Shown: positions 7,381-15,186, numbered from the stretch's first letter. The stretch: DNA of 20,821 bases from Clostridia bacterium (GCA_017473285.1 JAFULP010000105.1:1-20821), one strand, 5' to 3'. Program-made: numbers and translations. The notes: generated by a model not told the origin, from the sequence alone.

Positions 7381-7437
7381 TTCTACTGGTGGTAGAGTGG
7401 ATTTTTTAACTCTACTTGGGCTGATGTAGAATTCTAC
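7381..7437. promoter_or_regulatory. Repeated TCTAC/GTAGA operator-like region
   Basis: Five copies of the same 5-mer in alternating orientation lie in 57 bases: TCTAC at 7382, GTAGA at 7392, TCTAC at 7411, GTAGA at 7426 and TCTAC at 7433. They make a 7-bp inverted repeat (GTAGAGT 7392-7398 with ACTCTAC 7409-7415) and a 12-bp perfect palindrome (7426-7437). The block lies just upstream of the regulator's own promoter and between it and the divergent acyltransferase gene, so autoregulation or control of both is a reasonable inference. Confidence 0.55.
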
Positions 7438-7479
7438 TTTCAAGAATTTAGGTTTAGAGCAAAAATCTGCAAAAAAGTT

Positions 7480-7507
7480 TTGATTTTTTAGTATTTATTA
7501 GTATAAT
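7480..7507 (+). promoter_or_regulatory. Promoter of the acyltransferase/glycosyltransferase cluster
   Basis: TTGATT (7480-7485), a 16-base spacer and a perfect TATAAT (7502-7507). The predicted start is near 7514. An inverted repeat ATTGTC (7511-7516) / GACAAT (7527-7532) with a 10-base spacer covers the start site and precedes the AGGAG (7533-7537), a suitable site for a repressor. Confidence 0.65.
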
Positions 7508-7543
7508 TACATTGTCGAAAATTGTTGACAATAGGAGAAGTTA

Positions 7544-8323
7544 ATGCAACAAGCAAAGCGCATCGTATATTACGACGATGAATTAAACAATGAGTTTTCT
7601 GGTTCAAAAGTTAAATCAAAAACAATTGGCTCAAATTACAAATATATAAGCAAAAATCCAATATACAAGTTTTTTAGTTTCATTGCCTATAGGCTTATTG
7701 CTACACCTATTGCATTTATGTACAAATGGTGTAAGAGCGTAAGGTTTGAAAATAAGCAAGTGTTAAAAAAGTGTAAGGGTAAAGGCTACTTTGTGTATGC
7801 CAACCACACTAATAGAGCGAGTGATGTGTTATCGCCACATTTGATAAGTTTCCCAACTAAGACTTATACAGTTGTGGCTAGCGAAAATATGAATATACCT
7901 GGTATTTGGGGTGCAACCAAGATGCTTGGCGCATTGCCATTGCCAAACACATTGGAAGGCTCACGTAACTTTGTTAATGCACTTGAAAAGCGTGTGGTGC
8001 AAGGTTACCCAGTGCTAATTTATCCTGAAGCACACATTTGGCCATATTATACTGGGGTTAGACCATTTAAATCTACTGCTTTTAGATATCCAGTAAAGTT
8101 TCAAGACCCATCATATTGTTACACGACAACTTATCAAAAAAATGGTAATAAGAAAAAACCTAAAATAGTTATATATGTTGACGGGCCATTTTATCCAAAT
8201 AAATCACTAGATTTAAAGGAACAACAGGAAGACTTGCGTAATCGAATATATAATTGTATGTTAGAGCGAAGTAAAAATAGTAATTTTGAAATGATTAAAT
8301 ATGTAAAAAGGGGAGAAAACTAA
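7544..8323 (+). CDS. PlsC-like 1-acylglycerol-3-phosphate acyltransferase (259 aa)
   Basis: A member of the PlsC/LPLAT fold that moves an acyl chain from acyl-ACP, acyl-CoA or acyl phosphate onto a lysolipid or related hydroxyl at the membrane. The catalytic His-Asp motif is NHTNRASD (87-94), with five residues between His88 and Asp94 rather than the classical four. The glycerol-phosphate-binding motif appears as YPEAHIWP (160-167), then RPFKSTAFRYP. A hydrophobic segment at about 43-62 may anchor it. The ATG has AGGAG six bases upstream. The stop overlaps the next ATG (TAATG), so the two genes are coupled. Its true acceptor may be a glycolipid, given the glycosyltransferases beside it. Confidence 0.88.
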   Translation: MQQAKRIVYYDDELNNEFSGSKVKSKTIGSNYKYISKNPIYKFFSFIAYRLIATPIAFMYKWCKSVRFENKQVLKKCKGKGYFVYANHTNRASDVLSPHLISFPTKTYTVVASENMNIPGIWGATKMLGALPLPNTLEGSRNFVNALEKRVVQGYPVLIYPEAHIWPYYTGVRPFKSTAFRYPVKFQDPSYCYTTTYQKNGNKKKPKIVIYVDGPFYPNKSLDLKEQQEDLRNRIYNCMLERSKNSNFEMIKYVKRGEN

Positions 8324-9186
8324 TGATAAATGTATTATTTAGCGGGAATTCGTATGTATTTGATGGTGTGATGACCACACTACTATCAATTGAAAAACAT
8401 TATAAAGGAGAAATCACTGCTTATGTGTTTACAATGGATGTAAGTTATCTTAATCCAAAGTTTACACCTATCGAATACGACCAAATTCAATTTATAGATA
8501 ATATGTTAAAGCAAACCAATGCTAACAGTAAGTGTATTAAGGTTGATGTTACCGAACTTTACAAAAAGGAGTTGGGTGGCTCGCCAAACGAAGGCAGTTA
8601 TTGCACACCTTACACATTGTTAAGACTTTTGGCGGATAAAGTGGAAGGTATGCCTGAAGATAAGTTATTGTATCTTGACATTGACTTGCTAGTTAATGAC
8701 GATATTCGTAAACTTTATGATATTGATATTACTGATTATGAATATGCGGCTGCTAAGGACCATTATGGTAAAAAATTCTTGCACAACGACTATATTAATG
8801 CGGGCGTGTTACTATTTAATATGAAAAAGATTAGGGAAACTGGTCTACTTGAAAAAGCACGCAAGATGATTAACGAAAAGCATATGGTGTTTTCTGACCA
8901 AAGTGCGATATATAATTGCACTACTAAAAAATTGCTATTATCTCAACGCTTTAATGACCAAAAGTGGTTGAAGAAAGATACAATTATTAGACATTTTTGT
9001 AAAACATTAAAGTTGTTACCTTATCCAAGAACTGTTAATATTAAACCTTGGCGTGTAAGTGATATTCATAAAGTATTTAATTGCTATCACTTTGACGATG
9101 TTTTATATGAATATATATATTATAAAAAGATGTATGAAAAGCAAAAGCAATTAGAAATAAAAAACGAGGCGAAAGATGAAAAATAA
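8323..9186 (+). CDS. GT8-family glycosyltransferase (287 aa)
   Basis: A retaining glycosyltransferase of the GT-A fold, GT8 family (glycogenin/LPS galactosyltransferase type). It has the N-terminal nucleotide-sugar fold, the metal-binding DXD as D119-I-D121 (YLDIDLLVNDDI), and the family's N-A-G-V motif (159-162) followed by FNMKKIR. The C-terminal HKVFNCYHF region is where GT8 enzymes place a metal-binding His. No membrane helix; the basic end suggests peripheral membrane attachment. It starts inside the TAATG overlap with the acyltransferase. The sugar donor (UDP-glucose or UDP-galactose are typical) cannot be told. Confidence 0.88.
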   Translation: MINVLFSGNSYVFDGVMTTLLSIEKHYKGEITAYVFTMDVSYLNPKFTPIEYDQIQFIDNMLKQTNANSKCIKVDVTELYKKELGGSPNEGSYCTPYTLLRLLADKVEGMPEDKLLYLDIDLLVNDDIRKLYDIDITDYEYAAAKDHYGKKFLHNDYINAGVLLFNMKKIRETGLLEKARKMINEKHMVFSDQSAIYNCTTKKLLLSQRFNDQKWLKKDTIIRHFCKTLKLLPYPRTVNIKPWRVSDIHKVFNCYHFDDVLYEYIYYKKMYEKQKQLEIKNEAKDEK

Positions 9187-9244
9187 AAAGATAATTAAAA
9201 GGGGTTATGTTAAAACATATAATCCTAAATATAAGGAAGGAAAT

Positions 9245-10225
9245 ATGAAAATAAGAAAGGAAATTCCAATATTTACAGCAACAGATGATAATTATATTCC
9301 ATTTTTAGCGGTTACATTAGAGTCAATGCTAGCAAATGCTTCAAATGGTTATAATTACTCTATTAAAATTTTAAACACTGGTATTAGTGAAGAAAATGTT
9401 AAAAAGATAAAAAAATATGAAAGACAAAATGTAAATATTGAATTTGTTGATATGAAAAATTCATTGGAAGAAATTGGGTTGAGACTTCACACATGTATTT
9501 ATTATACACAAACAACATATTACAGATTGTTTATACCATCACTATATCCACAATACGACAAAGTGTTGTATATTGATTGCGATGTGGCTGTAACGGGTGA
9601 TATTTCAAAGTTGTATAACATCAACATTGGCAACAATTTAGTAGGTGCTACCACTGACCAATTTGTAATGGATTTCCCTAAAATTCAAGCATATATGACA
9701 AGATGTTTAGGTTTAAACAAAGTTAGCGATTACTTTAATGCAGGTGTGCTAATTATGAACTTAAAGCAAATGCGTGAGCAAAACTTTGAAGAGCAATTTG
9801 CTGAATTGTTGGCTAAATATAAGTTTGTAGTTCAAGACCAAGATTATCTAAATGTAATTTGTAAGGACAAAGTGCATTATATCAATGGTTCTTGGGATAA
9901 AATGCCTTGCAAGGCAGATGTGGATGTAAGCAAACTAAATTTGATACACTACAACCTAGTTTGGAAACCATGGCACGCCGAAGTTCCTTATGGTGAAGAA
10001 TTTTGGAAATATGCGGACAAAACTGAATATGCTGAACTAATCCACAATATTAGAAACAACTATACTGCCGAACAATATCAAAAAGATGTTGATAACTTTA
10101 ATGGTTTTATGGATAAAATTGTAGACGAAATTTACAATCCTAATAATTATTACAATATGTATTTGAAGCCCGAAGAAGAAGGTGCATTTGGTCAATTTGC
10201 TTTTGCTAAAGAAGTTATGGCGTAA
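9245..10225 (+). CDS. Second GT8-family glycosyltransferase (326 aa)
   Basis: A full-length GT8 enzyme. It has the N-terminal strand IPIFTATDDNYIPFLAVTL (7-25), the DXD at D111-C-D113 (LYIDCDVAVTGDI), NAGV at 165-168, a QDQD motif before the central strand, and the C-terminal HYNLVWKPW that supplies the metal-binding His in this family. The frame continues upstream to an ATG at 9176 that overlaps the previous gene by 11 bases. I prefer the ATG at 9245 because it has a strong AAGGAAGG and begins directly at the conserved first strand; the upstream one has only a weak GAGG. It is clearly diverged from the GT8 gene before it, so the two probably add different sugars or linkages. Confidence 0.85.
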   Translation: MKIRKEIPIFTATDDNYIPFLAVTLESMLANASNGYNYSIKILNTGISEENVKKIKKYERQNVNIEFVDMKNSLEEIGLRLHTCIYYTQTTYYRLFIPSLYPQYDKVLYIDCDVAVTGDISKLYNINIGNNLVGATTDQFVMDFPKIQAYMTRCLGLNKVSDYFNAGVLIMNLKQMREQNFEEQFAELLAKYKFVVQDQDYLNVICKDKVHYINGSWDKMPCKADVDVSKLNLIHYNLVWKPWHAEVPYGEEFWKYADKTEYAELIHNIRNNYTAEQYQKDVDNFNGFMDKIVDEIYNPNNYYNMYLKPEEEGAFGQFAFAKEVMA

Positions 10226-10239
10226 AATTTAAAAAATGT

Positions 10240-10276
10240 AAGTAGTTTATGCAGTTGTTATTGCATAAACTTGCTT
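10240..10276 (+). promoter_or_regulatory. Intercistronic hairpin between GT8 and acyltransferase genes
   Basis: A 10-bp perfect stem (10244-10253 with 10262-10271, core GTTTATGCA/TGCATAAAC), 8-base loop, and a further AAG/CTT pairing outside a small internal loop. There is no U-run after it (GTTGTATAAG follows), so it is not a standard terminator. It could stabilise the upstream message, mark a cleavage site or reduce read-through. The next gene's ribosome binding site follows within about 10 bases. Confidence 0.6.
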
Positions 10277-10297
10277 GTTGTATAAGAAGGAGAAATT

Positions 10298-11194
10298 ATG
10301 AGTGAACAGAATAAAAGTATTGTTATAGATGAAAATGCTGAATGGAAAAAAAGTGTAGGTTGGGACAAGTTGACGCCAGACGAGCGTGTGGAATTAATGG
10401 AGCGTGAAGGTATATTTGATATTGACGCTGGAGATGACCCTCCAACATATGAATTGTTGCCAGACCAAATTGACTACGAACACAAAAAATTGTCAAGCAA
10501 GTTTAAATCATGGGTTGCCAATTGGGCGGCGCAAATAGGTATTAATGGCTTTATTAAAAAAGGTATGTTTTCAATCAAGGAAGTTAAAGGTATTGAAAAT
10601 TGGCAAAAATTAACTACTGGGGCAATTATAACCTGTAATCATTTTAGCCCTACCGATAGTTTTATAATGCAAAAAATATCTAAGCGCATTAAAAAGAAAA
10701 AGTTGTTTAGAATTATCCGTGAAGGCAATTATACCAATCCGCCAGTTTTAAAATTTTTTATGCGCAATTGCGATGTGTTGCCACTAAGTTCAAATATGCA
10801 AACAATGCGCAAATTGTTGCGTGCGGTGGACAATATTTTGAAGCGTGGGGATGATATCTTGATTTATCCTGAAGAAAGTTTGTGGCCTAACTATCGCAAG
10901 CCAAAGCCATTAAAGGACGGGGCATTTAAGTTTGCAACTAAAAACAATGTACCAGTGCTACCTATATTTATAACAATGGAAGATAGCGAGTTTTATAACA
11001 AAAAGACCAAAACTGCACAACCAATATTGGCGCATACAGTACATATATTAGAGCCTATATATCCAAATGCGGAATTAAGTAGGGCTGAAAATGTTGAATA
11101 TATGAAAAACAAAAACTACGATATGTGGGTAAAGGTTTATGAAGATTTTTATGGTAAAAAATTAGAATACACCACTATTAAAAAAGATAAATAA
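10298..11194 (+). CDS. Second PlsC-like acyltransferase (298 aa)
   Basis: A longer PlsC/LPLAT protein with the classical catalytic NHFSPTD (H115-x4-D120), a middle block IIREGNYTNPP (139-149) and CDVLPLSSN (158-166), and YPEESLWPNYRKPKPLKDGAF (from 190). An acidic N-terminal region of about 65 residues (TPDERVELMEREG, DAGDDPPTYELLP) precedes the domain and recurs, from memory, in related clostridial proteins. AAGGAG lies just upstream of the ATG. It differs enough from the first acyltransferase that the pair probably acts on different acceptors or positions. Together with the two GT8 enzymes it suggests assembly of an acylated glycolipid. Confidence 0.87.
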   Translation: MSEQNKSIVIDENAEWKKSVGWDKLTPDERVELMEREGIFDIDAGDDPPTYELLPDQIDYEHKKLSSKFKSWVANWAAQIGINGFIKKGMFSIKEVKGIENWQKLTTGAIITCNHFSPTDSFIMQKISKRIKKKKLFRIIREGNYTNPPVLKFFMRNCDVLPLSSNMQTMRKLLRAVDNILKRGDDILIYPEESLWPNYRKPKPLKDGAFKFATKNNVPVLPIFITMEDSEFYNKKTKTAQPILAHTVHILEPIYPNAELSRAENVEYMKNKNYDMWVKVYEDFYGKKLEYTTIKKDK

Positions 11195-11272
11195 TATTTA
11201 TTAATAAAAAATGAATAAATATAATAAATAAATACAATTTTATTAAAATAAAAATCATTTAAGGGAAATATT

Positions 11273-12196
11273 ATGAGCAAAATAAGTTTTGTTGTGCCCG
11301 TGTACAACGAAGAAAAGGAATTGGAACAATTTTATAACCTATTAATGAATACAATTCGTACTATTAATTATGAGTATGAAATAATTTTTGTTGACGACGG
11401 TAGTAAGGATAATTCGGCAAAAATATTAAAAGATTTGGCACATAATTCAAATGTAAAAGTGGTAACCCTTAGCCGAAACTTTGGTCAACAAGCATCTCTT
11501 ATTTGTGGTTTTAAGCAAGCCACTGGCGATTGCGTGATTGAACTGGATGTAAAACTTGATTTGCCATTTAATATTATTCCTAAAATAATTGAAAAGTGGC
11601 GTGATGGAAGCGAAGTGGTGCATACTCAAAACAAAAATAAGGGCAATGCATTTACAAGATTCTTTAAGCGAGTGTATCTAAAATTTTTGCACTGGGTGGC
11701 AAAGATAGATATTCCACTAGATACCGATGAGTTTAAATTGTATGATAAAAAAGTAGTTAAGGAAATTTGTGCCTTAACCGCGCAAGATAAATATTTGGTT
11801 GCAATTACATCTTGGGTGGGCTTTAAGCAATCAACGGTTGAATATTCTACCAAAGTTAAATCAAAGAGCGGAAAAAATATATTTCAAAAAGCAATGGGCG
11901 TTGCCAGCGCGGGAATTATTGGTAATTCCACTTGGCCACTATGTCTTGCATTTTGGATAGGGACATTACTAAGTATTGCATCTACAATTTGCATGACCGT
12001 GTTTACTACACTTGCAATGTTTAAAATTTATTTGCCAATAAGTGCATGGTTGTTTCCAACGATTGGAACATTGTTTAGTTTGCTATTTATGGTGCAATCG
12101 TTTTCAAATACATACCTAGGGCGCATTTATCAAGAAGTTAAAGGTCGACCAGATTATATAATATCTAGCACAATAAATATTGAAGAAAATAAATAA
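11273..12196 (+). CDS. Membrane GT2 glycosyltransferase, DPM1/GtrB-like, with altered active site
   Basis: The fold is that of polyprenyl-phosphate glycosyltransferases (GtrB, ArnC, DPM1): VVPVYNEE (7-14), FVDDGSKDNS (39-48), LSRNFGQQASLICGF (66-80), then two C-terminal membrane helices (about 222-247 and 256-275). These enzymes normally move a sugar from a nucleotide to undecaprenyl phosphate. Here the usual D-A-D-L-Q-D-P-P reads D92-V-K94-L-D-L-P-F, so the second metal-binding Asp is Lys. The R-x-x-R-G before W-x-G-F is K-Y-L-V-A (173-177), and the arginines after it are T193 and K196. Either the enzyme is inactive or regulatory, or it has a changed mechanism. No promoter is seen in the 78-base AT-rich gap, so it probably belongs to the upstream operon. 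Confidence 0.85.
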   Translation: MSKISFVVPVYNEEKELEQFYNLLMNTIRTINYEYEIIFVDDGSKDNSAKILKDLAHNSNVKVVTLSRNFGQQASLICGFKQATGDCVIELDVKLDLPFNIIPKIIEKWRDGSEVVHTQNKNKGNAFTRFFKRVYLKFLHWVAKIDIPLDTDEFKLYDKKVVKEICALTAQDKYLVAITSWVGFKQSTVEYSTKVKSKSGKNIFQKAMGVASAGIIGNSTWPLCLAFWIGTLLSIASTICMTVFTTLAMFKIYLPISAWLFPTIGTLFSLLFMVQSFSNTYLGRIYQEVKGRPDYIISSTINIEENK

Positions 12197-12326
12197 AATA
12201 AATTTAAAAAGAAAATTAAAATAATTTAAATAATAATTAATTTAATTAAAAAATACTGTAAAATAGATCATTTTTAAATTATTTGATAAAATTTTATAAA
12301 TTTAATTAAATTTAAAATTAATTTTT
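12197..12326. other. Extremely AT-rich spacer after the GT2 gene
   Basis: About 130 bases with almost no G or C separate the GT2 stop from its terminator. I see no reading frame, promoter or RNA gene in it. A similar tract follows nrdG at 18911-18976. Confidence 0.6.
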
Positions 12327-12355
12327 AAAATACAAGGAAATTCCTTGTATTTTTT
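12327..12355 (+). terminator. Terminator of the envelope cluster
   Basis: An 11-bp perfect stem AAAATACAAGG (12327-12337) / CCTTGTATTTT (12343-12353) with a 5-base loop, running into T. It lies 130 bases beyond the GT2 stop. Confidence 0.8.
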
Positions 12356-12388
12356 ATTATTTAATTGATAATTTATGTGTTTATTTGT

Positions 12389-12417
12389 TTGTCAAAAAAA
12401 TGTATTTTTGTTATACT
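12389..12417 (+). promoter_or_regulatory. Promoter of tex
   Basis: TTGTCA (12389-12394), a 17-base spacer and TATACT (12412-12417), with TG in the extended -10 register (12409-12410). The start is near 12424, giving a leader of about 22 bases that contains AAAAGGAA ahead of the ATG. Confidence 0.75.
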
Positions 12418-12445
12418 AAAATAGTTACTTAAAAGGAATACAATT

Positions 12446-14635
12446 ATGGAAATTAATCAACAATTAGCATTAGAATTTAATTTAAAACAAAATCATACAG
12501 ACAACATTATTGCGTTGCTTGATGAGGGTTGTACAATACCATTTATTGCCAGATATCGTAAGGAAATGACTGGTAGTTGTGATGACCAAACTTTGCGTAC
12601 ATTTGCGGATAGATTGGGTTACTTGCGCAATTTAAACAAGCGCCGTGAAGAAGTGTATAATTTAATCAACCAGCAAGGCAATATGACTGATGAAATAAGC
12701 AAAGCACTTGCTGAAGCAAACACTTTAACCGAAATCGATGACATTTATCGTCCATTTAGACCAAAGCGTAAAACAAGGGCAAGCGTGGCTATTGCTCGTG
12801 GGTTGCAACCTTTGGCAGACTTTATATTGGCGCAAAACGGCGGTTTAATTGAAAAGGAAGCGGAAAAGTATTTAACCGAAGAAGTGGTGTCAATTCCAGA
12901 TGCAATACAAGGTGCTAGCGATATCATTGCTGAAATGATTAGTGATGACGCCGAAATTCGCAAAAGTTTGCGTAATTATCTTGTGCATCGTGGAGATATT
13001 GAATGTGAATTGCAAGAAGGCGAACAAGCGTATGTGTATCAAATGTATGACAACTATAATTCGCCAATTAAAACTTTGCCTAGCCACCGTGTGCTTGCAA
13101 TAAATCGTGGTGAAAAGGAAAAGTATTTAAAAGTAAATCTTGTGCTTAAGCAACAAATTGCCCTTGATGTGATTGCTAAAAAATATATTAATGAAAATAG
13201 CCCATATCAAGAGTTGCTAACAACCATTGCTGAAGATGCGTACGACCGTTTAATTTTCCCAAGCCTTGAGCGTGAAGTGCGTAATGAGTTGACCAACAAC
13301 GCAAGCGAACAAGCCATTAAGATGTTTGAAGTAAACCTAAAGCCATTGCTTATGCAACCGCCACTTAAAAATCGTGTAATTTTAGGACTTGACCCAGCGT
13401 ATAGAACGGGTTGCAAAATTGCGGTGATTGACCAATTTGGTAATGTGTTGGATACCACTGTGGTATATCCAACACCACCACAAAACAAGATTGAAGAAGC
13501 CGAAGACAAACTTACCGCTTTAATTAAAAGGCACAATGTTGATGTTATTAGTATTGGTAACGGAACGGCTACTAAGGAAAGTGAAATTTTTGTAGCCAAC
13601 TTGATTAAAAAGTTGCCACGCAAGGTTGAGTATGCAGTGGTCAACGAAGCGGGCGCAAGCGTGTATAGTGCAAGTAAACTTGGTGCGGAAGAGTTCCCTG
13701 ACTTTGATGTTGCACTTCGTAGTGCGGTGTCGATTGCTCGTAGACTTCAAGACCCGCTAGCCGAACTTATCAAGATTGATGTTAAGAGTATTGGCGTTGG
13801 TCAATATCAACACGATATGCCACAAAATAGGCTTACTCAAGTGCTGGAAGGCGTGGTGGAAGATTGTGTAAACAGCGTTGGTGTGGATGTAAACACTGCA
13901 AGCCCTAGTTTGCTTAGTTATGTGGCAGGGCTTAACAAAACTGTTGCTAAAAATATTCAAAAATATCGTGAAGAAAATGGCAAAATTGAAAACATTGAAC
14001 AAATCAAAAAAGTTCCAAAATTAGGCGATAAGGCGTTCGAGCAATGTGCTGGTTTCTTGCGTGTAGTGGACGGAAACAATATTTTGGACAACACTGGCGT
14101 GCATCCTGAAAGTTATGATGTGTGCAAACGCTTGTTGCAATATTTTGGATTGACACTAAATGATATTAATACCGAAAAAATGAAAAACTTTGCAAATGTT
14201 GTGGCTGGTGAAGGTATTACCAAGATTGCTAAAACAATCAATTGTGGCGAACCTACACTTGAAGATATTGTAAAAGAACTATCTAAACCAGGCCGTGATA
14301 TCCGTGAAGATTTGCCAAAACCAATATTAAAGAGCGAATTATTAGATGTTAAGGACTTAAAGGTTGGCATGGTGCTGGACGGAGTTGTGCGTAATGTTAT
14401 TGATTTTGGTGTGTTTGTAGATATTTCCGTGCACCAAGATGGACTCGTGCATATTAGCGAAATTAGTAAAGGTTATATCAAGCATCCAAGCGAAGTACTA
14501 AAGGTTGGCGATAAGGTTATTGTTAAAATTATTGGCGTAGAACCAGAAAAGAAGCGTATATCGTTGACCATAAAAGGCGTAACAGATGAAGATATGGCTA
14601 AATACAACGCTAAAGTGTTGGGCGTAAATAACTAA
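12446..14635 (+). CDS. tex: Tex, S1-domain RNA-binding transcription accessory protein (729 aa)
   Basis: Tex is a conserved cytosolic nucleic-acid-binding protein linked to transcription and RNA handling. Domains in order are an N-terminal helical Tex region (DEGCTIPFIARYRKEMTG, IDDIYRPFRPKRKTRASVA), a YqgF/RNase-H-like domain from about residue 312 with D316 in ILGLDPAYRTGCK, tandem helix-hairpin-helix motifs at about 485-555 (SLLSYVAGLNKTVAKNI, IKKVPKLGDKAFEQCAGF), and a C-terminal S1 domain at about 641-711 (GMVLDGVVRNVIDFGVFVDI, DGLVHISEIS). The length is normal for the family (about 715-785). It is a single-gene unit with its own promoter and terminator. Confidence 0.96.
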   Translation: MEINQQLALEFNLKQNHTDNIIALLDEGCTIPFIARYRKEMTGSCDDQTLRTFADRLGYLRNLNKRREEVYNLINQQGNMTDEISKALAEANTLTEIDDIYRPFRPKRKTRASVAIARGLQPLADFILAQNGGLIEKEAEKYLTEEVVSIPDAIQGASDIIAEMISDDAEIRKSLRNYLVHRGDIECELQEGEQAYVYQMYDNYNSPIKTLPSHRVLAINRGEKEKYLKVNLVLKQQIALDVIAKKYINENSPYQELLTTIAEDAYDRLIFPSLEREVRNELTNNASEQAIKMFEVNLKPLLMQPPLKNRVILGLDPAYRTGCKIAVIDQFGNVLDTTVVYPTPPQNKIEEAEDKLTALIKRHNVDVISIGNGTATKESEIFVANLIKKLPRKVEYAVVNEAGASVYSASKLGAEEFPDFDVALRSAVSIARRLQDPLAELIKIDVKSIGVGQYQHDMPQNRLTQVLEGVVEDCVNSVGVDVNTASPSLLSYVAGLNKTVAKNIQKYREENGKIENIEQIKKVPKLGDKAFEQCAGFLRVVDGNNILDNTGVHPESYDVCKRLLQYFGLTLNDINTEKMKNFANVVAGEGITKIAKTINCGEPTLEDIVKELSKPGRDIREDLPKPILKSELLDVKDLKVGMVLDGVVRNVIDFGVFVDISVHQDGLVHISEISKGYIKHPSEVLKVGDKVIVKIIGVEPEKKRISLTIKGVTDEDMAKYNAKVLGVNN

Positions 14636-14640
14636 AAATA

Positions 14641-14668
14641 AAAAATGACACAATGAGTGTCATTTTTT
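14641..14668. terminator. Bidirectional terminator after tex
   Basis: An 11-bp perfect stem (14641-14651 with 14657-14667) and 5-base loop AATGA, with A-run and T-run on the two sides. It starts six bases beyond the tex stop and lies 16 bases from the stop of the convergent XRE gene at 14685, so it can serve both. Confidence 0.9.
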
Positions 14669-14684
14669 GTATATTAAAATAAGT

Positions 14685-14888
14685 TTAATTATCTAATCCC
14701 GCTAAATAGTCAATAGATACATTAAAAAATTTTGCTATTATTACCGCCGATTCAATAGTTGGCATAATAATACCTTTTTCCCATTTTGCAATAGCCGCTT
14801 GGCTTATACCAATTTGTTTGGATAAAGCATTTTGGGATAATTTTTTATCCTTTCTCAATTCTTTTAATCTTTCTGGAAATTTAGTCAT
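14685..14888 (-). CDS. Small XRE-family repressor A (67 aa)
   Basis: The whole protein is one HTH_3/XRE domain: FPERLKELRKDKKLSQNALSKQIG, then SQAAIAKWEKGIIMPT (recognition helix and loop), then AKFFNVSIDYLAGLDN. Such single-domain proteins bind DNA as dimers, as in phage and plasmid repressors. The ATG has AAGGA seven bases upstream. It lies 44 bases downstream of repressor B on the same strand and is probably co-transcribed with it. Its target is unknown; the 18-bp repeats upstream of B are the nearest candidates. Confidence 0.85.
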   Translation of the reverse strand: MTKFPERLKELRKDKKLSQNALSKQIGISQAAIAKWEKGIIMPTIESAVIIAKFFNVSIDYLAGLDN

Positions 14889-14932
14889 AATATATCCTTA
14901 CTAAATAATAATAACTAAAATTATTCTATTAT

Positions 14933-15136
14933 TTAATCTTCCAAACCTAATATGTAATCAGTGCTAACTTTAAAATATTTTGCAAGTAATCTTAATTGGT
15001 TGCCTTTAATATCAGATTGCCCGCTTTCCCAACGAAAAATTGATGAAGCACTTATTTTTAATGCTCGTGATAATGCTTGAATTGATAGATTGTTGCTTTC
15101 TCTTAAATCTTTAACTCTTTCAGCAAATATTTTCAT
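14933..15136 (-). CDS. Small XRE-family repressor B (67 aa)
   Basis: A single HTH_3/XRE domain: FAERVKDLRESNNLSIQALSRALK, SASSIFRWESGQSDIKG, then AKYFKVSTDYILGLED. It is a paralogue of repressor A and of the broken divergent gene at 15230. The frame is open to a further start 14 codons upstream, but those codons contain a TATAAT and no family sequence, so I use the ATG at 15136. No ribosome binding site precedes it. A TATAAT ends seven bases before the ATG and another lies 14 bases further up, so the mRNA is leaderless or has a leader of about 15 bases. Confidence 0.82.
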   Translation of the reverse strand: MKIFAERVKDLRESNNLSIQALSRALKISASSIFRWESGQSDIKGNQLRLLAKYFKVSTDYILGLED

Positions 15137-15157
15137 AATAATCATTATACACAATTT

Positions 15158-15186
15158 ATTATAAAAAATCCTTGACATTGCGTAAA
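15158..15186 (-). promoter_or_regulatory. Candidate promoter of repressors B and A
   Basis: On the minus strand TTTACG (15186-15181), a 17-base spacer and TATAAT (15163-15158). The -35 lies inside the first 18-bp direct repeat, so whatever binds the repeat would control this promoter too. A second TATAAT (15149-15144) has no good -35 but would give a leaderless message. Confidence 0.5.

Noticed and set aside
7802..7825. HX5D instead of HX4D in the first acyltransferase, as a sign of inactivity
   Set aside because: From memory, related clostridial acyltransferases of this type also have five residues between His and Asp, so it appears to be a family trait.
9176..9244. Upstream ATG of the second GT8 gene, overlapping the first by 11 bases
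   Set aside because: Weak ribosome binding site and no conserved sequence; the ATG at 9245 has AAGGAAGG and starts at the conserved strand. It remains a possible alternative.
12745..14370. Several minus-strand reading frames opposite tex
   Set aside because: Compositional shadows of the tex reading frame; no promoter, ribosome binding site or recognisable protein.
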